A DNA stretch of 14,091 nt from JAVVEG01 sp041689205 (GCA_041689205.1 JBDNGQ010000012.1:1-14091); one strand, 5' to 3'. Shown: positions 7,080 to 13,865, counted from the stretch's first letter. Notes: generated by a model not told the origin, from the letters alone. Numbers and translations: made by a program.

Positions 7080-7430
7080 CTAATCAAAACCCCTGAATGT
7101 TGCCAGAACACTCACCGTTAAATGATTCAGACTCACATTATCTTCTTCTGCCATTATCGCCAAACTGCGGTGCAGGGTGCGGGGAACACGTAATGTCAGT
7201 CGTCCGCTATAATGCGGCGTTGCAATCGGTGCAGGCATCGCACGACCTTGCTCTGCGAGCATTGCTGCCGTCGTGGTAATGCTGTCCAATGCCAATTCAT
7301 AAGCCTCTTGCCATGAATCAGCGTATTCAGCGATATCAGGCAGTTCCTTGACTCTGGCTTCGAAGCAGCTTTCTCCGTCAAAATCATCTAAACGAACATT
7401 AATGTTATATCGTGTTGCCGCTGTCTTTGT
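7080..7430 (-). pseudogene. HicB-like antitoxin lacking a start codon
   Basis: The minus-strand frame reads ATRYNINVRLDDFDGESCFE, then VKELPDIAEYADSWQEAYEL, then a C-terminal ribbon-helix-helix SGRLTLRVPRTLHRSLAIMA with SLNHLTVSVLATFRGF. This is the full layout of a HicB-type antitoxin: a partial RNase-H-like domain plus a DNA-binding tail. The frame is open back to a TGA at 7454-7452, but contains no ATG, GTG or TTG before the conserved start. The first possible start is a TTG at 7295, inside the conserved domain. No hicA is seen upstream. The 5' end and the toxin seem to have been lost in a rearrangement; a product starting at 7295 could still bind DNA. Confidence 0.75.
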
Positions 7431-7532
7431 CGCCCTCCCCCAGAAACGCCTTCAGTGCTAAAGCGTGTATATTCAGGATTTTTACTATGTTATTGGCATA
7501 GCCCACTTTCGGTCCATCGCTCCACGAGCCAA

Positions 7533-7730
7533 TTACAGACCTTTGTCAGCGCACACAGCCTTCAGATCATCTTCCTCGACTTCCAAGGTGCGGTCGTGCC
7601 CCTGAGTCAGTTCATCAATGCGACGGCGGGAAATATCAAAACCGATGGTTGGGTATTGGCGGGCGAATTCTACGCAAAGGGGCAGGCCGACATAGCCCAG
7701 GCCGATGATGGCAATTTCAACGTTTTCCAT
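7533..7730 (-). pseudogene. N-terminal fragment of a nucleotide-sugar dehydrogenase (WbpA/TviB-like)
   Basis: The 65-aa frame starts MENVEIAIIGLGYVGLPLCV, the NAD-binding Rossmann opening (GLGYVGLP), and continues through PTIGFDISRRRIDELTQGHD and RTLEVEEDDL, typical of UDP-N-acetylhexosamine 6-dehydrogenases of O-antigen or capsule pathways. The intact enzymes have about 420-430 residues; here the frame stops after DKGL and nothing downstream matches. No good ribosome binding site is seen. The C-terminus of a similar enzyme, same strand, lies at the far right edge of the window. In minus-strand order that end comes first, so one split gene is not a simple explanation; a partial duplicate is more likely. 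Confidence 0.85.
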
Positions 7731-7780
7731 GTTATATCCGTTGTGTACAAATAATAGGCATACGGCGGGCTGACACGCCA

Positions 7781-8233
7781 CTACACCGCAATAAGATCAC
7801 CCATCCACAGCTCATGTTGACGTGACACAATCTCGGTAGCCACCTCCCATCGTTTGTGAATATCGGTGACGTCGATCTCAGCAAAACTTCTAAATGTCTG
7901 GTAATGGGCCAATTCAATCTTGTTATTCCCGTAACTTTTGCGTTCGCTCTGGCACAACACATCGTAGGAATAGGAGATATTACCGGTACGCCAATTCAGT
8001 ACGCCACCAAACAGATAGACATCACCGTCCGGTACAGACGCGCTAACCAGATTCAGGAATTCGGCCACACTGTTAGCCGCCGTAGAAACGCCTTTTTGCA
8101 ATGGCCTCGGCTGGTCCAACCCTAAAGCAAGTTGAGGCGAGGACGAAACCGGGGATTTCTCCTGCTCGGATAACAACTGCGCTACCCGAGCGTGCAGATT
8201 GCGAAATGATTCTACAGGTTGTGTTGATAACAT
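7781..8233 (-). CDS. Uncharacterised 150-aa protein, third gene of a small operon, with nucleotidyltransferase-like motif
   Basis: I do not recognise this protein as a whole. Residues 53-79 (ANSVAEFLNLVSASVPDGDV, then YLFGGVL) resemble the start of DNA polymerase beta-type nucleotidyltransferases, where FGG is followed by LRD and an acidic pair. Here FGGVL runs straight into NWRTGNISYSYDVLCQS, and no DxD-type acidic pair is seen. The C-terminal half (DVTDIHKRWEVATEIVSRQH) is unfamiliar. Either the protein is a distinct small family, or it is a nucleotidyltransferase gene whose catalytic core was removed by an in-frame deletion. The start at 8233 is four bases beyond the stop of the upstream gene, so they share an operon. 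Confidence 0.6.
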   Translation of the reverse strand: MLSTQPVESFRNLHARVAQLLSEQEKSPVSSSPQLALGLDQPRPLQKGVSTAANSVAEFLNLVSASVPDGDVYLFGGVLNWRTGNISYSYDVLCQSERKSYGNNKIELAHYQTFRSFAEIDVTDIHKRWEVATEIVSRQHELWMGDLIAV

Positions 8234-8237
8234 GTTT

Positions 8238-8654
8238 TCAGAGCCGCATATTCTGAACCGGCTTCAGGTCGGTTCTAACCAGATCACTGGCCACCGTAAA
8301 GCCAGGAGATTTAACAATCAACGTTTCTTTGCCCATGGCTTGGGCCACACCTATTTCATAATAAATATTTGCCAGGGTTCCAGGCGGAAAACTCTCGTGG
8401 CAAACGGCTATGCTGATCGGCGTCGCCGCGATAAGACGCCATATTTTTATAAGAACATCGCGACCGGTTACATGATGCGTCGCATCTATAGTCTTGATTT
8501 GCGCCTTGTGGCAAAGCCTGGCGATCTCAGTTCGCATCCGCTTCAACTCAGGCGGAATCTCGCCCCCAAGCTTGGTTATCAAGAAACAATGCTGGGGCAT
8601 TGACTTTACAGTGCTCATCAGAGCATCCCCATCCGTGGGGCTGTAGATAATCAT
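8238..8654 (-). CDS. TIR/nucleoside-deoxyribosyltransferase-like protein
   Basis: This 138-aa protein has an alternating strand-helix pattern: CFLITKLGGEIPPELKRMRT (23-42), IKTIDATHHVTGRDVLIKIW (53-72), ATPISIAVCHE (77-87), then LANIYYEIGVAQAMGKETLI (94-113). The final block, with E100 inside (Y)YEIG-x-A-x-A-x-GK, matches the conserved glutamate helix of nucleoside 2-deoxyribosyltransferases and related TIR-like NAD-cleaving domains. It could act on a nucleotide or NAD; this is inference from the fold pattern. The C-terminus (SDLVRTDLKPVQNMRL) ends sooner after the SDLVRT block than I would expect and may have lost some residues. ATG 8654 overlaps the stop of the 54-aa gene (ATGA), indicating coupling. 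Confidence 0.6.
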   Translation of the reverse strand: MIIYSPTDGDALMSTVKSMPQHCFLITKLGGEIPPELKRMRTEIARLCHKAQIKTIDATHHVTGRDVLIKIWRLIAATPISIAVCHESFPPGTLANIYYEIGVAQAMGKETLIVKSPGFTVASDLVRTDLKPVQNMRL

Positions 8655-8815
8655 TTACGCTTCCTTGCCACCGGCACACCTTTGTAGGGCCCTTCCGACT
8701 TTTTGTGGGCAAGAATCTTCCCTTCCTTTCTATCAATCTTGACGTAATGGCCAGTCCGGGGGTTCTTCACCTGAACGACGTCTTTATCGCCAGATCCAGA
8801 TTTTGGTTTAGACAT
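8651..8815 (-). CDS. Small basic 54-aa conserved-type protein, first gene of the operon
   Basis: This short frame encodes MSKPKSGSGDKDVVQVKNPR, TGHYVKIDRKEGKILAHKKS and EGPYKGVPVARKRK. It is lysine- and arginine-rich, with a central VKIDR..GKILAHK unit that looks like a compact beta-hairpin fold and a basic tail. The pattern suggests a nucleic-acid- or ribosome-binding accessory protein, but the function is unknown to me. The stop TGA overlaps the next start (ATGA), a strong sign that it is really translated. No strong ribosome binding site is visible (GGATGCTAATT precedes the ATG). Confidence 0.7.
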   Translation of the reverse strand: MSKPKSGSGDKDVVQVKNPRTGHYVKIDRKEGKILAHKKSEGPYKGVPVARKRK

Positions 8816-8921
8816 AATTAGCATCCAAAGTTACGATTTAGCTATCGTCAGTATAGTAGACCTCCCCGTTAGTCTGCTATATCTAACTAATAGTACATTC
8901 CAAGGGCAACTGCCAAAAATA
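8816..8921 (-). promoter_or_regulatory. Upstream region of the three-gene operon
   Basis: The minus strand carries a TATACT -10-like hexamer (about 8849-8854) inside CTATACTGACGATAG, a small inverted repeat. Farther upstream, GTTAG and CTAAC form a 5-bp inverted repeat around TATAGC. No -35 box stands out. The symmetry around the -10 suggests a repressor site, but this is weak evidence. Confidence 0.3.
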
Positions 8922-9191
8922 CTACCCTCCTTTACGAGTCACCTTCGTCAGGCTTTCCAACATGTCCCCGGCGAGCGCCTTCCGGTCGTAGCGCGGCGCA
9001 GCCTCCAAAGCATACTGCCGATACTTCGCCATCATTTCTGGGTTGTCAGCCAGTTGCTCAATTGCTGCTTTAGGCACCCAATCCAGATTATTTACTGCAA
9101 CTTCAGTGGCTGCGCCGCGAATACTTGTGCTAACAGAGTTGGTTACCCCGCTGATATCGAAAATGTTCGTCCAATACACCCAAACAGACAC
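8922..9191 (-). pseudogene. Probable C-terminal fragment of a glycosyltransferase
   Basis: The 89-aa frame has a C-terminal half (PEMMAKYRQYALEAAPRYDR, then KALAGDMLESLTKV) that looks like the last helices of a GT4-type glycosyltransferase, where helix-rich segments with MA..AR..A...YSR..LA..ML end the protein. The N-terminal part (MSVWVYWTNIFDISG...) is not recognisable and probably comes from other DNA joined at a breakpoint. This would be a second remnant of a polysaccharide locus beside manC and the dehydrogenase fragment. The homology is short; an unrelated small protein cannot be excluded. Confidence 0.4.
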
Positions 9192-9201
9192 GTTTGTTAT
9201 T

Positions 9202-9233
9202 TGAATGCATCACTGCTACTTTGCATGCATTCA
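9202..9233. promoter_or_regulatory. Inverted repeat, candidate operator of the FitA-like antitoxin
   Basis: TGAATGCAT (9202-9210) and ATGCATTCA (9225-9233) are perfect inverted copies separated by 14 bases, about 60 bases before the antitoxin start. FitA-type dimers bind such spaced palindromes to repress their own operon. The symmetry is seen directly; the role is inferred. Confidence 0.55.
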
Positions 9234-9291
9234 TAGTACTCACACGACTTATCGCTCTCTAGTAAGAGGTAGCAAACAGAGGTGATAAATT

Positions 9292-9546
9292 ATGGCCATG
9301 ATGACGGTCAGGAACATTCCTGATGAAGTGCTCAATGCTTTGAAAGCACGAGCCAAGCGGCACAATCGCAGCACAGAAGCTGAGGTTCGCGCCATTCTGG
9401 AAAATGCTACAAAACCAGAAGAGCGGGTTCAAATGGGGGATGCTCTGGCGGCTCTCGGTCGTCAGATCGGACTAACGAATGAGGATTTCACCGTCTTTGA
9501 ACAGGTGCGCGATACAACAATCGCAGAACCTATGAGGTTCGAGTGA
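9292..9546 (+). CDS. FitA/VapB-type ribbon-helix-helix antitoxin, orphan
   Basis: This 84-aa protein has an N-terminal ribbon-helix-helix domain MTVRNIPDEVLNALKARAKR with NRSTEAEVRAILENA (4-39), typical of FitA-like antitoxins of PIN toxins, and a C-terminal toxin-binding tail (TNEDFTVFEQVRDTTIAEPM) ending RFE. AGAGGTGA lies six bases upstream of the start. The stop overlaps a GTG (GTGATCATA), the usual position and first codons of the FitB toxin, but that frame continues as unrelated sequence and ends after 21 residues. The toxin is therefore missing and the antitoxin stands alone, with its operator still present upstream. Confidence 0.85.
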   Translation: MAMMTVRNIPDEVLNALKARAKRHNRSTEAEVRAILENATKPEERVQMGDALAALGRQIGLTNEDFTVFEQVRDTTIAEPMRFE

Positions 9547-9649
9547 TCATAAAAGTGCAACCAATCATTTTGTTACCCAATCTGTTAGCTCCCAGTGCCT
9601 CATGCTAGACTCAGCGCCAAATCCAAACACAGGGTAGTGAAACAACAAT

Positions 9650-11066
9650 ATGCCAAAGGTTATCCCCGTCATTCTCTCAGGCGGCTCGGGCACACGCCTG
9701 TGGCCCCTATCGCGAAAGCACTACCCCAAGCAGTTTCACAAACTCACCGGCGGTGAACACACCCTGCTGCAGGAAACCGCTTTAAGAGTCAAACACCTGG
9801 CAGCGCCCATTGTTGTCTGCAACGAAGATCACCGCTTCATGCTGGCGGAACAGCTGCACAGCATCGACATCCAGCCCGCGGCCATTCTGCTGGAGCCCGA
9901 GGCCAAAAACACGGCGCCGGCCATTGCCCTGGCGGCACTGAAAGCACTGGAAATTGACCCACAGGCCATTATCGCCGTATTCCCGGCAGATCACGTTATT
10001 CGAGACCAAACGGCTTTTAACAAAGCGTTGGACGACGCCGTAGAGGCCGCACAAAGCGGCACCGATCTGGTCACCTTCGGCATCGTGCCCACACATGCCG
10101 AAACCGGCTACGGCTACATTCAGGTTGAGCAGCAACGCGGAAACTGCATGCCAGTCAAAAGTTTTGTCGAAAAACCCGACCAGGCCACTGCTGAACAGTA
10201 CCTGGAAAGCGCGCGCTACTACCGGAATAGCGGCATGTTTGTGTTCAAGGCATCCAGTTACCTTAGCGCACTCCAAAAAACAGAACCGAACATCATGACG
10301 TGCTGCCAGGCCGCACTCGACGCTGCGCGTATTGATCTGGACTTCATTCGGGTGGATGCCGAAGCATTTGCACAGAGCCCCAGCGAGTCCATTGACTACG
10401 CCGTCATGGAAAAAGCCAGCAACGTGCGCGTTGTGCCGCTCGATGCCGGTTGGAGCGACATCGGAGGTTGGCACGCCATCTGGGAGATTCTTGACAAAGA
10501 TGCCAACGACACGGCAAGCATTAGGCGATGTGATCAGTCTCAGCACACACAACACCCTGATACACAACACCAGCAAAGACAAACTGATTGTCACCATCGG
10601 CCTGGATGATCTGGTGATTGTTGACACCAAAAACGCATTGCTTGTCGCACACAAAGATCAGGTACAACAGGTGAAGCAGGCAGTCGAACAGATGGCTCAA
10701 CAAGGCCGCGTAGAGCACCTCTTCCACCGAGAAGTCCACCGCCCCTGGGGCAGTTACGATTCCATCGACAACGGACACCGTTATCAGGTGAAGCGAATCA
10801 GCGTAAAACCGGGCGCATCGCTGTCACTGCAGATGCATCACCACCGCGCTGAACACTGGGTGGTTGTGTCCGGCACAGCGCTTGTGCAGGTTGGAGAAAA
10901 AGAGACCATGTTGACTGAGAACCAATCGGTTTATATACCGATTGGCGAAACCCACCGATTGACTAATCCGGGCAAGGTCAAACTGGAGTTGATTGAAGTG
11001 CAGAGTGGGAGTTATCTGGGCGAGGATGATATTGTGCGGTTTGAGGATAATTTTGGGCGGATGTGA
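9650..11066 (+). pseudogene. manC: Mannose-1-phosphate guanylyltransferase / mannose-6-phosphate isomerase with a single-base frameshift
   Basis: The intact enzyme makes GDP-mannose for surface polysaccharides. The N-terminal nucleotidyltransferase domain is complete: LSGGSGTRLWPLSRKHYPKQ (9-28), AIIAVFPADHVI (107-118), FVEKP (172-176) and GWSDIGGW (267-274). After KDANDTA the start frame runs into nonsense and stops at 10609. The protein continues in another frame from about 10522 (ALGDVISLSTHNTLIHNTSK) through the cupin isomerase domain (HRPWGSYDSI, then LQMHHHRAEHWVVVSG) to the stop at 11066. The whole span is 472 codons plus one base, the usual ManC length, so one extra base near 10515-10530 explains it. 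A sequencing error is possible. Only the guanylyltransferase half could be made otherwise. A weak TAGACT -10 lies at 9606-9611. Confidence 0.92.
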
Positions 11067-11122
11067 GTCTTGCTTCCTACTCTTTTATATTTGAAGCCTT
11101 TGGTCGATAGGAATATTAATAT

Positions 11123-11176
11123 GATGGCGGCAGGCACCTCCCCGCTCTGGCAGAATAGTTGACACGTTCCGCCATC
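11123..11176. promoter_or_regulatory. Candidate promoter and operator of the DUF4062/AlbA_2 operon
   Basis: GATGGCGG (11123-11130) and CCGCCATC (11169-11176) are perfect 8-base inverted copies, 38 bases apart, with a perfect -35 hexamer TTGACA (11159-11164) between them. A clear -10 is not seen at 17 bases; TTAATG follows after 18. An arrangement of two half-sites bracketing a -35 suggests repression, possibly by the winged-helix part of the downstream AlbA_2 protein. This is inference. Confidence 0.4.
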
Positions 11177-11237
11177 TATTCGTTAATGACCTTGATCGCA
11201 GCACTGCGCGAAGTGCTCGACAATCGGAAAATACCAA

Positions 11238-11876
11238 ATGGCAAAAAGTAAACCGCTTATCGTTATGGTGTCCTCGACCGTTTACGGCATCGAGGAACTG
11301 CTGGAGCGCATCTACGCCATCCTGGCCCGTTTCGGCTATGAGGTATGGATGTCGCACAAGGGGACTGTGCCGGTAATTTCTACCAAGAGCGCCTTTGACA
11401 ACTGCCTGCATGCGGTCGAGCAGTGCGATCTGTTTCTGAACGTGATCACCACGCACTACGGATCAGGGAAAGAGGACGCCGCGTCGAGGTCGATTACGCA
11501 CGACGAGCTGCTGCGCGCTATCGAGTTGAACAAGCCTCGCTGGATTCTGGCGCACGATCAGGTGGTATTCGCACGCACGCTGCTCAGCAACTTGGGGTTC
11601 GACAATGCCAAGAAGCGCGCAGAGCTGAAGGTAAAGCGCAACCCGGTGATTGATGATCTACGTGTTATCGACATGTACGAGGCGGCGATTCGGCACGAGG
11701 TTCAAGTTGCCGATCGCAAGGGCAACTGGGTGCAAAAGTTTGTCACGGCTGATGACGCCCAGTTGTACGCCAGCGCGCAGTTCTACCGCTATCAGGAGGT
11801 GGAGAGTTTTCTTGAGGAACATTTCAAAAATCAGGCTGCGGTGGCGCAGCGTGTTGATCCGGAGAAAAAGCCATGA
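11238..11876 (+). CDS. DUF4062-domain protein, TIR-like sensor or effector candidate
   Basis: This 212-aa protein opens with a DUF4062 pattern: KPLIVMVSSTVYGIEELLER (5-24, with SSTVYG typical), GYEVWMS (33-39), NCLHAVEQCDLFLNVITTHY (55-74) followed by GSG, and ITHDELLRAIELNKPRWILA (86-105). Such domains have a Rossmann/TIR-like fold and often stand at the N-terminus of NTPase signalling proteins; here it stands almost alone, with a 100-residue helical C-terminus (YRYQEVESFLEEHFKNQAAV). E90 lies where TIR-like hydrolases keep a catalytic glutamate. The stop overlaps the start of the next gene by four bases (ATGA), so the two products are probably made together and may form a complex. The ribosome binding site is weak (CGGAAA). 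DUF4062 is a good match; its activity here is not known. Confidence 0.75.
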   Translation: MAKSKPLIVMVSSTVYGIEELLERIYAILARFGYEVWMSHKGTVPVISTKSAFDNCLHAVEQCDLFLNVITTHYGSGKEDAASRSITHDELLRAIELNKPRWILAHDQVVFARTLLSNLGFDNAKKRAELKVKRNPVIDDLRVIDMYEAAIRHEVQVADRKGNWVQKFVTADDAQLYASAQFYRYQEVESFLEEHFKNQAAVAQRVDPEKKP

Positions 11877-13285
11877 TCCCGAAACTCATCCGAAAGCAAA
11901 TTCGTCAGGGCGAAGGTATCGACACAGAATTCAAGACTGATATTCGCAACCTGGAAACCATCGCCAGAACGGTTTGCGCGTTTCTGAACACATTGGGTGG
12001 CACGGTGTTTTGTGGCGTTGATGACAAGGGCAAACTCGTTGGGGTGGATGAAGCTCAAGACCATGTCCAACAGATTCATGCCTATCTGCTACAGAGCATT
12101 ACGCCCAAGGCTTTGTTTACTGTAAATATCGATAATGATGACGGGAAATCCGTACTGACCATTGATGTGCCTGAAGGAAAAGATCGTCCCTACGTGTTCG
12201 CCGGTAGCGTCTACGTGCGCGAAGGCAGCAGTACCAAGATGGCCGATGCAACCAAGTTGCGCGACATGGTGCAGTCGAAATCGGTGGCGGCCGAGCGCTG
12301 GGAGCGTCGGCCATCGATGGCAATGGAAGAAACTGATCTGGACCATGACGAAATTCGTCGCACAGTGGAGCAGGCCAAAGAGTCGGGCCGCTTTGCTTTT
12401 GCTGATGATATTGATGACGTACAAATTCTGAAGGCGCTAGCGCTTTATTCAGAAAAAGGTTTTACCCAAGCGGCCGATGTGCTTTTTGCCAAAAATCCCT
12501 CACTCCGCCATCCACAGACGCGTGTTCGCGTGACTCGCTTTGCATCGGACAAAGACGGCTATGCCTATCTGGATGATCGGTTAATGCAAGGGCCGCTGGT
12601 TAAGGTGTTTCAACAGGCCTTTGAAATGCTGTCGCAGCACGTCCGCTGGGAGGCCCGTTTTGAACCCGGCGACGTGCGTCGAACTGATCGGCCAGAGTAT
12701 CCCTTCGAGGCATTGCGTGAAGGCTTGGTTAATGCGTTTGCGCACCGCGACTATTCTGGATTTTCCGGCGGCGTGACGGTGGGTATCTATCCCAACCGGA
12801 TCGAGATATGGAACTCAGGGCACTTCCCGGAGGGGATACTGCCTGTCGATCTGAAGAAGAACCACCCGTCGTTGCCGACAAATCCGGACATCGCCCACGT
12901 GTTTTACTTGCGAGGCCTGATGGAGCGTATCGGGCGCGGTGGCCAACTGATCGTCAACGCCTGCCAGGATCACGGTCTTCCAGCGCCTAAGTGGATTGAT
13001 CGGCCAACCGGCGTAACGCTGACGATTTTTGGACGTACCGGGCATGAGGAAGAGTTCTTGTCACCCAATCCCCGTCAGCAAACTTTGCTGGCACAGTTGA
13101 ACGCCGGGGAGCACATCCGACCGAGCGAATATCATCAACAATTCGCAGTCGAGGTCTCGGATCGACAGGCGCGCCGTGACCTGGTCACACTGGAAGAAGC
13201 TGGATTGCTGCGGCGTCTTGGCAAGGGTGCGAGCACCACATACCTGCGAACCAACCGGACATGGGATAGCCTAAACCGGACATGA
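11873..13285 (+). CDS. AlbA_2 (Schlafen-like) / HATPase / winged-helix protein
   Basis: This 470-aa protein has three parts. The AlbA_2 domain at about 10-135 has EGIDTEFK, RTVCAFLNTLGGTVFCGVDD and a SVYVREGSSTKMA end. A GHKL-type ATP-binding region at about 275-388 has FEALREGLVNAFAHRDYSGF (278-297, with the N-box asparagine N287), NRIEIWNSGHFPEG and ERIGRGGQLIVNACQ. A winged-helix domain follows at 395-458 (VSDRQARRDLVTLEEAGLLR). This is the layout of the large ATP-dependent helicase-like/transcriptional regulator family that turns up in defence islands. The close coupling with a DUF4062 protein suggests a two-component system with a nucleic-acid or nucleotide sensor. The C-terminus ends RTNRTWDSLNRT, a tail encoded by CCGGACAT direct repeats. 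The gene is intact. Confidence 0.85.
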   Translation: MIPKLIRKQIRQGEGIDTEFKTDIRNLETIARTVCAFLNTLGGTVFCGVDDKGKLVGVDEAQDHVQQIHAYLLQSITPKALFTVNIDNDDGKSVLTIDVPEGKDRPYVFAGSVYVREGSSTKMADATKLRDMVQSKSVAAERWERRPSMAMEETDLDHDEIRRTVEQAKESGRFAFADDIDDVQILKALALYSEKGFTQAADVLFAKNPSLRHPQTRVRVTRFASDKDGYAYLDDRLMQGPLVKVFQQAFEMLSQHVRWEARFEPGDVRRTDRPEYPFEALREGLVNAFAHRDYSGFSGGVTVGIYPNRIEIWNSGHFPEGILPVDLKKNHPSLPTNPDIAHVFYLRGLMERIGRGGQLIVNACQDHGLPAPKWIDRPTGVTLTIFGRTGHEEEFLSPNPRQQTLLAQLNAGEHIRPSEYHQQFAVEVSDRQARRDLVTLEEAGLLRRLGKGASTTYLRTNRTWDSLNRT

Positions 13286-13407
13286 TCCGGACATCGCAAG
13301 ACGTCCGATCAATGCGTGCTGAAGTCACGTAACCAGCTGTAAAACAAGAGGTAATTTCACAATGTTGGCTGCTGACGAATTGTTGCAAGATTGCCGATCC
13401 GGACATT
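13255..13407 (+). repeat. Four direct CCGGACAT motifs spaced by helical turns
   Basis: CCGGACAT occurs at 13255-13262, 13276-13283, 13287-13294 and 13400-13407. The first three are 21 and 11 bases apart, close to two and one turns of DNA. The first two lie in the end of the AlbA_2 gene and the third just after its stop. The rest of 13286-13469 has one AAGAGGTAA ribosome-binding-like site before ATG 13362, but the frame it opens soon enters the IS66 remnant and is not a recognisable gene. Confidence 0.6.
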
Positions 13408-13469
13408 CCCGGCCAAAGCAAACAAGAGCCATGGCAAAGCCGAGCAGGCACCATGAAATTCGAATACGC

Positions 13470-13526
13470 AGCGCTCAGACCATTGATGCTTTTGCGGAAA
13501 TCAACCGGATGCAGATACACATACAC
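13470..13526 (-). pseudogene. tnpB: IS66 TnpB, N-terminal stub
   Basis: From GTG 13526 the frame gives VYVYLHPVDFRKSINGLSA, the conserved opening of IS66 TnpB (the DFRKSINGL block is near-invariant). After 19 residues the sequence changes to unrelated DNA. TnpB normally has about 115 residues, so this is a truncated stub. Confidence 0.85.
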
Positions 13527-13589
13527 CTGATCGACCGGCCAGTGACGCGCTCGCATGCGCTCAGCGCTCGCAGCACCATGGGCAATTGG

Positions 13590-13865
13590 GTCTGGGCAAT
13601 TAAGCCAGAGCGCTTGCCCGTTTGGCAGCTGTGTTTTAAGCTCAATGCGCAGATCGTGAGGCAGTGGCGACAAAGACAACTTTACAAAATCAGCACTATT
13701 TTTTGCAGCGGGCAGAACGCCTTTCTCGCGCAGTGTTTTAACAGCTGCATATAAGCGCAGCGCACTGACATTGTTCTGTTCAGCCACCTCGCGGATAGAT
13801 AATTTGTTCTGCTCGGCGATCTGGATCAGCGATAAATAGAACGACTGCTTTTCTGTCAACTGCAT
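13590..13865 (-). pseudogene. tnpA: IS66 accessory protein TnpA, frameshifted near its end
   Basis: The start at 13865 has GAGGA seven bases upstream. The protein MQLTEKQSFYLSLIQIAEQN, then SIREVAEQNNVSALRLYAAV with KTLREKGVL, is the helix-turn-helix TnpA of IS66 elements, and RIELKTQLPNGQALWLNC is its usual C-terminal strand. Beyond PDP (about 13590) the frame joins that of tnpB. The expected TnpA ending, LPMVLRALSACERVTGR, is present in another frame and overlaps the tnpB start as in intact elements. A duplicated GGGCAATT at 13580-13587 and 13594-13601 lies at the point of change and may mark a 14-base slippage. A longer in-frame start at 13898 is possible but lacks a ribosome binding site. 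Confidence 0.75.

Noticed and set aside
3767..7750. TTGTGTACAA at 7741-7750 resembling the antitoxin operator at 3767-3778
   Set aside because: The shared string is only ten bases and palindromic, and it stands before a dehydrogenase fragment, not a toxin-antitoxin gene; chance is a fair explanation.
8199..8603. 134-codon plus-strand frame
   Set aside because: Antisense to the TIR-like gene, which has operon coupling and a conserved motif.
10505..10535. Programmed ribosomal frameshift in manC
   Set aside because: No slippery heptamer or stable downstream stem is visible, and ManC proteins are not known to need frameshifting.
9782..10654. 290-codon minus-strand open frame opposite manC
   Set aside because: It lies fully antisense to a clearly homologous gene, shows no recognisable domain and reflects codon bias of manC.
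13362..13754. 130-codon plus-strand frame with a good AAGAGGTAA ribosome-binding-like site
   Set aside because: From about 13470 it is antisense to IS66 tnpB and tnpA, and the first 35 residues match nothing I recognise; at most a truncated gene start.
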